From NCBI GenBank assembly GCA_031409695.1, contig JANNXS010000109.1, positions 1-11,783 on the forward strand: a DNA stretch of 11,783 nt. Direction: 5' to 3'. This DNA is from JABFRJ01 sp031409695 (GTDB lineage Bacteria; Pseudomonadota; Alphaproteobacteria; Rhizobiales; Hyphomicrobiaceae). A program made the position numbers and the translations under genes. The notes under the pieces were generated by a model. It did no database searches. It was given only the letters and a program-made list of their open reading frames with translations, and had not been told where the DNA came from. Positions 7,581-11,783 of this stretch are shown here, one piece after another (positions within the stretch are counted from its first letter, which is position 1; each line of letters begins with the position of its first letter).

Positions 7581-8267
7581 ACCGACAATTGCTTGATTTC
7601 GTTCCAGGATATGCCGCCGAACAAAATATGCTTTGGCGGAGAGCACTTAGCCCTTAGGCTGAGACATCGTAATGACTTATCGCGGCCGCACGGGTGCCCC
7701 GATCCTCGGGCCATATGCAACATAGCCTACGAAACGACGAACACAAAAAGAGAACACGACTAACTAAATTCTGTATTGCCAAAATGTTCTCGCCCTGCTT
7801 ATGTTGATTCGTGCTTGGTCAAGGAAAAATGAACACTTACACACACACATGGGGTTGCATGTTGTGGAAGAGCCCTTAAGTTGAAAGAAGAGATTCAGAT
7901 CCCTGCGGCCGTTAGGTCCGCCGCATCTCCTGATGCCGTGGGGTGGGAAGCGGAAAGTAGCTTGAGGAGTGGCCTCCTCTCGAAGCTGCGGGAACGCAAC
8001 CCTACGTCGGGTGGTTGACCAACGCCCTCTTTGGTTTGCCATTTGACAACGGTCGGGCCTACGTTTGTCCGGGATCATACCCCGCTGTCGGACAACGTGG
8101 GCTCGACCTATTCTTAATTCATTAAAGCCCAAATAGCCCATATCGATCAATTGGCAGCCAAGCGCGATTGCGACTCTGGCTCCAGCCAACACTAGCTTGG
8201 TGAACCAATAACACTGAAATTTGGCTTGCGCAGACCTAATCCAAGCTCGCGATCGGTCAGTCCAAGA
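7581..8267. other. 687-bp interval without a recognisable gene
   Basis: The interval between ygiQ and rpmG is more A/T-rich in its first third than the flanking genes. It contains a CCGCC/GGCGG hairpin without a T-run (7614-7639), a small CCCGA/TCGGG hairpin (7698-7710), a short AC repeat (7839-7849), and the strongly self-complementary stretch listed separately at 7893-8108. A minus-strand open frame of 142 codons covers 7764-8192, but its product has no family feature I recognise and no convincing ribosome binding site. It could be a shadow of the structured region, a decayed gene or a mobile-element remnant. Confidence 0.6.
7893..8108 (+). ncRNA. Candidate structured RNA, family unknown
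   Basis: Five successive stems can be drawn by eye. H1 pairs TGCGGC (7904-7909) with GCCGCA (7920-7925), with an outer CAG/CTG extension to 7893-7934. H2 pairs 7957-7969 with 7974-7989 (13 pairs, TGGC loop, 3-base bulge). H3 pairs CAACC (7997-8001) with GGTTG (8013-8017). H4 pairs ACCAA (8018-8022) with TTGGT (8031-8035). H5 pairs 8051-8071 with 8089-8108: 20 pairs, two of them G-U, one bulged U and a 17-base loop. The G-U pairs would be C-A mismatches on the other strand, which favours the + strand. I see no match to RNase P, tmRNA, SRP, 6S RNA or a riboswitch. Alternatively H5 is a palindromic repeat or a mobile-element relic. The pairings are observed; a functional RNA is inferred. Confidence 0.3.
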
Positions 8268-8435
8268 TCACTTGATCTTGCCTTCTTTGTAATCGACGTG
8301 CTTGCGCGCGACCGGGTCATACTTCTTGAAAACCAACTTCTCGGTGGATGTGCGTGGGTTCTTCTTGGTCACGTAGAAGTGGCCCGTACCGGCGGTGCTG
8401 TTGAGTTTGATTTTCTGAGTAACTGGCTTGGCCAT
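8268..8435 (-). CDS. rpmG: 50S ribosomal protein L33
   Basis: The reverse strand encodes a 55-residue basic protein beginning MAKPVTQKIKLNSTAGTGHF and containing YVTKKNPRTSTEKL and KKYDPVARKHV, the L33 family pattern over its full normal length. It is a component of the large ribosomal subunit near the E site. It has no cysteine, so it is the zinc-independent form usual in proteobacteria. The ATG at 8435 is the only sensible start; the Shine-Dalgarno sequence is weak. A probable sigma-70 promoter lies at 8505-8532. The stop codon lies in an 8-base inverted repeat (8263-8270 with 8273-8280). No classical terminator follows. The gene is monocistronic as far as the window shows. Confidence 0.97.
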   Translation of the reverse strand: MAKPVTQKIKLNSTAGTGHFYVTKKNPRTSTEKLVFKKYDPVARKHVDYKEGKIK

Positions 8436-8504
8436 AGGGATAAGTCCGTTTCATTGGAGAGTCGGCACAGCGCAAGTCGGCGTGCGGTTTGATCTGTTGC
8501 GTGC

Positions 8505-8532
8505 ACACTACTCGCGGCGGCTTTGCAGTCAA
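8505..8532 (-). promoter_or_regulatory. Probable sigma-70 promoter of rpmG
   Basis: On the minus strand TTGACT (8532-8527) is followed after 16 bases by TAGTGT (8510-8505). The -35 box matches consensus at five of six positions and the -10 box is weak. It would start the rpmG transcript near 8498, leaving a leader of about 60 bases. Confidence 0.4.
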
Positions 8533-8535
8533 GCC

Positions 8536-8555
8536 CAGAATTGGCGCAGAATTGG
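8536..8555 (-). repeat. Phased direct repeat upstream of the rpmG -35 box
   Basis: Reading the minus strand, CCAATTCTG occurs twice with an 11-base period, three bases upstream of the TTGACT box. The spacing of one helical turn and the position just upstream of -35 fit an activator or UP-element-like site. The repeat is seen; the role is inferred. Confidence 0.4.
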
Positions 8556-8665
8556 AGCCTGGGGCTTGCGCACGTCAGGTGAACTGGGGGCGACCGCTAT
8601 CGTGTCGCAGTCGTCCCGCGCCAGGGAAATTCGGTGCAGTGTTAAAGCGTTCGCGCAACGTCCGC

Positions 8666-10192
8666 TCAAGCGGCCGACCGTATCACTGGCACCAACCGGT
8701 CGACCACTTTCGCCGAACAAAGCACCCCTGGCATGCCTGCGCCTGGATGCGTGCCCGCACCGACGAGAAAAAGGTTATCGATGCCTTCGGCCTTGTTGTG
8801 AAACCGAAACCAAGCCGATTGGGTGAAGTATGGTGCAATCGAGAAGCCTGCGCCCGCATAGCTGAGATAGCGGGTCTCGAAGTCAGCCGGCGTCATGAAG
8901 AATTCAGCCGTAATCGAGCTTTTCAGCCCTGGCAGCATCGTCCGGTCGAGTGCATCGATAATGCGTGCCTGCAGTTTTGGCCCCTCGACCGCCCAGTCTT
9001 GCTTGCCCAACGTGTTCGGCACGGGGGCCAACACATAGAAGCTATCGCATCCTGCCGGGGCAAAACTCGGGTCGGTCGCCGTTGGGCGGTGAACATACAG
9101 CGAGAAGTCATCCGCGAGAATCCGCTGCTTAAAGATCTCGGCCAGCAACTCGCGATAGCGTGCGCCGAGCCAAATTGTGTGGTGCGCCACGTCCGGATAT
9201 TGCTTGCGCGTGCCGAAATAGAGAACATAGAGCCCCATCGAAAGGCGCGAGTTGCGCTTGGCTTTGATCTGAGGCCCTAGCGCCGCCTCCGGCACCATTT
9301 TGCGGTACATATGCATTGGGTCGGCGTTGGATACGACAATATCGGCCTTGATGATTTCACCCGTATCAAGCGCTGCACCGACGGCACGCTGGCCATCCAT
9401 GAGGATGGTTGAAGCGGTCGTATTGAGGCGCACCACGATGCCCTCCTCCGCCATCAGCTTGGCAAGAGCTGAGACAATTGCGCCCGTTCCGCCCATCGCA
9501 AAGAAGACACCCCACTGGCGTTCCAGATAATGAATCAGGCCGTAGATACTGGTCGTATCAAACGGGTTGCCACCGACCAGCAAGGGCTGGATCGAGAACG
9601 CCTCACGCAATTTCGGATGCTTTAAATACTTGCAGACGAGTTGCCATACGCTACGATCTGCACGCAACTTAACAAGCGTGCTGGCTTCGCCGAGCATCCT
9701 GGGAAACGAATGGAATGGCTGATCTGCAAGACGCGTGAACCCCGCATCAAACAGCTTGCGCGACTGCTCGACCAGCCGCAAGTAGCCGTCACAATCCTCT
9801 GGCGAGATCTTGCGGATTTCGGCTAACGTATCTTCGACAGTGCCGCCGTAGTCGAACTGCGAACCGTCCTGGTATTGAAAGCGATACCAAGGCGATAGGG
9901 GCACAAAGTCGACGTAGTCCTGGCGCCGCTTGCCAAACAGCTGGAACAGTTCATCAAACAGGAACGGCGCGGTGATCACTGTTGGGCCAGCATCATGGCG
10001 AAAGCCGTCGCGCTCGAACACCTGTGCCCGCCCACCAAGCATTGGCGCCCGGTCGATCAGTGTGACGCGATAGCCCTTGGCGCGCACACGGAGGGCCGCA
10101 GCAATGCCGCCAAAACCCGCGCCAATGACGAGGGCGTGAGGGGCACCCGACTTGCTCTGAGCAAGGTGGGAAGCGTCGGTAACGTCATCCAT
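8666..10192 (-). CDS. crtI: CrtI-type phytoene desaturase (FAD-dependent)
   Basis: The 508-residue protein matches bacterial carotenoid desaturases in length and in both ends. An N-terminal FAD-binding fold shows VIGAGFGG (22-29), an acidic residue closing the second strand (VTLID, D47) and GGRAQ from 53, followed by FRHDAGPTVIT (64-74). The C-terminal signature LFLVGAGTHPGAGMPGV starts near residue 474. CrtI introduces double bonds into phytoene to make coloured carotenoids, probably at the membrane surface. CrtN- or CrtD-like substrates cannot be excluded. The ATG at 10192 has AGGA a few bases upstream, and TAGAAT (10222-10217) could be its -10 box with no good -35. No phytoene synthase (crtB) or other carotenoid gene is in the window. 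It is transcribed away from clpP. Confidence 0.85.
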   Translation of the reverse strand: MDDVTDASHLAQSKSGAPHALVIGAGFGGIAAALRVRAKGYRVTLIDRAPMLGGRAQVFERDGFRHDAGPTVITAPFLFDELFQLFGKRRQDYVDFVPLSPWYRFQYQDGSQFDYGGTVEDTLAEIRKISPEDCDGYLRLVEQSRKLFDAGFTRLADQPFHSFPRMLGEASTLVKLRADRSVWQLVCKYLKHPKLREAFSIQPLLVGGNPFDTTSIYGLIHYLERQWGVFFAMGGTGAIVSALAKLMAEEGIVVRLNTTASTILMDGQRAVGAALDTGEIIKADIVVSNADPMHMYRKMVPEAALGPQIKAKRNSRLSMGLYVLYFGTRKQYPDVAHHTIWLGARYRELLAEIFKQRILADDFSLYVHRPTATDPSFAPAGCDSFYVLAPVPNTLGKQDWAVEGPKLQARIIDALDRTMLPGLKSSITAEFFMTPADFETRYLSYAGAGFSIAPYFTQSAWFRFHNKAEGIDNLFLVGAGTHPGAGMPGVLCSAKVVDRLVPVIRSAA

Positions 10193-10530
10193 GCGGCAAT
10201 CCTATGCTAGAGTGTCATTCTACGCCACGCAGGGTCGCACGGATCGAAGCATGTCGCCGCAGTCAAACGGCGCGGTTGCGGCGGGCCACTCTCACGCATT
10301 ACGCGCACGGAGCCGGCGCAGGCCTGGCCTGCAACCTGCCATCACGCTTAAGTTGCGGAACGTTCGATATGAGGTTTGTCGCACAGGCGACAGCTGGACG
10401 CCGTGTCCCATCTTCCCGATTGAGCCCGAACACCCTATCTAACTGCCAGCGCCTTGCGAGCCCGCCAGTGAATTCTGGCAGACTAGTGCCTGGGATGCCG
10501 CTTCAGATCTGACCGCTGGAAAGCCGCCAC
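10193..10530. other. Divergent crtI-clpP intergenic region (338 bp)
   Basis: This stretch should carry the promoters of both crtI (leftward) and clpP (rightward). Besides the candidate boxes listed separately it holds a small inverted repeat, GCCAG (10464-10468) with CTGGC (10475-10479). Open frames of 83 and 102 codons cross it, but neither product resembles a protein family and I treat them as chance. Confidence 0.6.
10412..10440 (+). promoter_or_regulatory. Possible heat-shock (RpoH) promoter of clpP
   Basis: CCTATCT at 10434-10440 fits the alphaproteobacterial RpoH -10 pattern CYTATNT. CTTC at 10412-10415, 18 bases upstream, matches three of four bases of the CTTG -35 core. clpP is commonly heat-induced, so the location makes sense. 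The -35 mismatch and short motifs keep confidence low. Confidence 0.3.
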
Positions 10531-11160
10531 ATGACCATGTTTCCCACCTCAGCCGCTTATTGGCCAGCCGTCATCGAGCAAACTAACCGCGGCGAGCGCA
10601 CCTACGATTTGCCCTCGCGGATGCTGCAAGACCGCATCATCTTCGTCGTCGGCCCCGTCGAAGACCAGATGGCGTCGTCGATTTGCATGCAGCTGCTGTT
10701 CTTGGAAGCCCAAAATCCAGCCAAAGAAATCGCCATGTACATCAACTCGCCGGGCGGCCTTGTGACCGCGGGGATGGCGATTTATGACACGATGCAGTTC
10801 ATCAAGAGTCCTGTTGCAACCCTCTGTATTGGTCAAGCGGCGTCGATGGGGTCATTGCTCTTGACAGCTGGCGCAGCCGGCAAACGCTACGCCCTCCCGA
10901 ACGCGCGCATCATGGTGCATCAACCCTCTGGTGGCTTCCAAGGACAGGTCTCAGACATCGAGCGGCACGCCCAAGATATCGTCAAGACTAAGCGGCGGAT
11001 GAACGAGGTTTACGTGCATCACACCGGTAAGCCCTACGATGTCATCGAAAAGGCGCTCGATCGCGATAACTTCATGAGCGCGGAAGAATCAAAAACCTTC
11101 GGCCTGATCGATCGCGTGCTGTCGAAGCGCGAAGACATTGAACAACTCGGAAAATCCTAA
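10531..11160 (+). CDS. clpP: ATP-dependent Clp protease proteolytic subunit
   Basis: ClpP forms the 14-subunit proteolytic barrel that degrades proteins fed by ClpX or ClpA. The 209-residue product has the catalytic triad S105 (in GQAASMGSLL), H130 (in ARIMVHQPSGG) and D179 (in LDRDNF), with the same spacing as the E. coli enzyme (25 and 49 residues). The family blocks EQTNRGERTYDL, YINSPGGLVTAGMAIYDTMQFI and LIDRVL are intact. YDLPSRMLQDRIIFVVGPVEDQMASS is slightly divergent from the common YDIYSRLLKERIIFL form. ATG 10531 is preceded by GGAAAG at 10518-10523; ATG 10537 is an alternative. A short N-terminal propeptide is likely, as in relatives. clpX follows after 447 bp, and no tig gene lies upstream within the window. 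Confidence 0.97.
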   Translation: MTMFPTSAAYWPAVIEQTNRGERTYDLPSRMLQDRIIFVVGPVEDQMASSICMQLLFLEAQNPAKEIAMYINSPGGLVTAGMAIYDTMQFIKSPVATLCIGQAASMGSLLLTAGAAGKRYALPNARIMVHQPSGGFQGQVSDIERHAQDIVKTKRRMNEVYVHHTGKPYDVIEKALDRDNFMSAEESKTFGLIDRVLSKREDIEQLGKS

Positions 11161-11167
11161 ATTTATT

Positions 11168-11198
11168 GGCTGAGGTGCGACGTTCGCGCATCTCAGCC
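11168..11198 (+). terminator. Hairpin after clpP, weak or rho-assisted terminator
   Basis: GGCTGAGGTGCG (11168-11179) pairs with CGCATCTCAGCC (11187-11198), 12 pairs with one G-U, around a seven-base loop. It starts seven bases after the clpP stop. Only two T residues follow, so it may stabilise the 3' end or attenuate rather than fully terminate. Confidence 0.5.
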
Positions 11199-11512
11199 TT
11201 CCGGATTTAAGGTAAGTGCTGTCGGATTTCAAACAAAAATAGAACGTAGAGCACACAATGCGTGCTTTTGATTGGCGCGCATCAGGGCGAGACGTCGTGT
11301 TTTATGTGCGCAATTGCGAACATTGCGCGTTTGTTCTCGACCAGACGCCGACTAAAACTGATATCAACTTAATCGGTTCTTGATCTTAGCCGGTCTAGCG
11401 TGCTCTGTTCTGTCAGTAACCTGCTTCGGCGGAACAAATATGGCACGAAATGGCATCGTACCAACTGTATGCGTTCGGCTGGTCAAGGCTTGCCGGATAG
11501 TGATCGAGCATA

Positions 11513-11546
11513 AGCCCCACTATGGGCTAGCCCGCACGCGGGCTAG
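11513..11546 (+). promoter_or_regulatory. Two overlapping hairpins in the clpX leader
   Basis: AGCCC (11513-11517) can pair with GGGCT (11524-11528). CTAGCCCG (11527-11534) can pair exactly with CGGGCTAG (11539-11546) around CACG. The hairpins share bases 11527-11528 and their arms are interchangeable, so alternative pairings are possible. The structure ends 61 bases before the clpX start. Function is unknown. Confidence 0.4.
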
Positions 11547-11555
11547 TTCGATAAC

Positions 11556-11589
11556 TGGGCCAAACCCTTAAGTGGGCCAAACCCTTTGG
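11556..11589 (+). repeat. 17-bp imperfect tandem duplication upstream of clpX
   Basis: TGGGCCAAACCCTTAAG (11556-11572) is followed directly by TGGGCCAAACCCTTTGG (11573-11589), 15 of 17 bases identical. TGGG after it begins a third partial copy. The array ends about 10 bases before the clpX ribosome binding site. Confidence 0.9.
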
Positions 11590-11607
11590 TGGGAACGCGA
11601 GGATTGG

Positions 11608-11783
11608 ATGGCCGAGAAGAACACCCTCTACTGCTCCTTCTGCGGCAAGAGCCAGCATGAAGTGCGCAAACTGATCGCCGGTCCGACCGTGTTCATCTGC
11701 GATGAGTGTGTCGAACTGTGTATGGATATCATCCGCGAAGAAAACAAGAATACGCTTGTGAAGTCGCGTGATGGTGTGCCGAC
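11608..11783 (+). CDS. clpX: ATP-dependent Clp protease ATP-binding subunit ClpX, 5' part
   Basis: Only the first 58 codons are present; the gene runs off the window. They encode the N-terminal zinc-binding domain with C9-x2-C12 and C31-x2-C34 in LYCSFCGKSQHEVRKLIAG and FICDECVELC, which is close to diagnostic for ClpX. ClpX is the AAA+ unfoldase that recognises substrates and adaptors through this domain and feeds ClpP, encoded just upstream. ATG 11608 is preceded by GAGGA at 11599-11603, slightly close at four bases. The leader contains a tandem repeat and two overlapping hairpins. Confidence 0.97.
   Translation, partial: MAEKNTLYCSFCGKSQHEVRKLIAGPTVFICDECVELCMDIIREENKNTLVKSRDGVP

Larger units (their letters stand above)
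11161..11607. other. clpP-clpX intergenic region rich in inverted repeats (447 bp)
   Basis: The interval holds no gene I can support firmly. In order it contains the hairpin at 11168-11198, a second hairpin (ATGCGTGC at 11258-11265 with GCGCGCAT at 11275-11282, one G-T pair), an inverted repeat GCGCAAT/ATTGCGC at 11308-11328, two overlapping hairpins at 11513-11546 and a 17-bp tandem repeat at 11556-11589. A 41-codon frame (11258-11383) encoding an NCEHC motif is discussed as a finding. A clpX promoter should lie here but no clear box pair stands out. Confidence 0.6.

Noticed and set aside
7611..7763. 50-codon plus-strand frame after ygiQ
   Set aside because: The ribosome binding site is too close to the ATG and the sequence resembles no family; a frame of this length is expected by chance.
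7833..8018. Plus-strand open stretch of 61 codons reading AGCC...ERNPTSGG before a stop
   Set aside because: It reads somewhat like protein but has no usable start codon near its beginning, and it stops without a known domain. A decayed gene cannot be shown.
7764..8192. 142-codon minus-strand open frame in the gap before rpmG
   Set aside because: The product has no recognisable family feature or good start signal, and the frame overlaps the self-complementary region. It may be a relic, so the interval is described but not called a gene.
10204..10512. 102-codon frame in the crtI-clpP intergenic region
   Set aside because: Composition is that of random GC-rich DNA, with no domain. The region is expected to hold two divergent promoters.
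11380..11571. 63-codon frame upstream of clpX with a TTG start
   Set aside because: Rare start codon, no ribosome binding site, and the coding would run through two hairpins and into the tandem repeat.
1..11783. tRNA, rRNA, CRISPR array, intact insertion sequence, SOS (LexA) boxes
   Set aside because: I looked for T-loop motifs, regularly spaced repeats, transposase genes with terminal repeats and GAAC/GTTC pairs with a seven-base gap, and found none convincing.

Overview
The window looks like chromosomal DNA from a GC-rich alphaproteobacterium. The evidence is the zinc-free 55-residue ribosomal protein L33, the alphaproteobacterial look of ClpP and the ClpX zinc finger, a CrtI-type desaturase, and a sigma factor/membrane protein/Metal_resist-type cassette of a kind common in that class. 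I cannot name a genus.

Left to right on the + strand: an ECF sigma factor (47-667), a single-pass membrane protein that is probably its anti-sigma factor (790-1227), and a membrane-anchored Metal_resist/CnrX-like sensor (1227-1727) form a three-gene signalling cassette. Next come an orphan periplasmic substrate-binding protein of the peptide/nickel ABC family (1858-3447), whose ribosome binding site lies in one arm of an inverted repeat, a strong intrinsic terminator (3508-3533), an M32 carboxypeptidase (3562-5106) and a YgiQ-family radical SAM protein (5316-7580). No known protein or RNA gene is recognisable from 7581 to 8267, but 7893-8108 holds five consecutive potential RNA stems, one of 20 bp. 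On the - strand lie rpmG (8268-8435), missed by long-ORF searches, and a phytoene-desaturase-like gene (8666-10192). Reading rightwards and divergent from the latter are clpP (10531-11160) and the 5' end of clpX (from 11608, cut by the window edge), the two halves of the ClpXP protease, separated by a 447-bp interval rich in hairpins.

Most genes are ordinary housekeeping or accessory genes in separate transcription units. The more unusual material is between the genes: short tandem duplications at 659-692, 1742-1780 and 11556-11589, a helically phased 11-bp repeat directly upstream of the likely rpmG promoter, overlapping alternative hairpins before clpX, and the structured stretch downstream of ygiQ. 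No CRISPR array, tRNA, rRNA or intact insertion sequence was seen. All structures were found by eye, without folding or database software.
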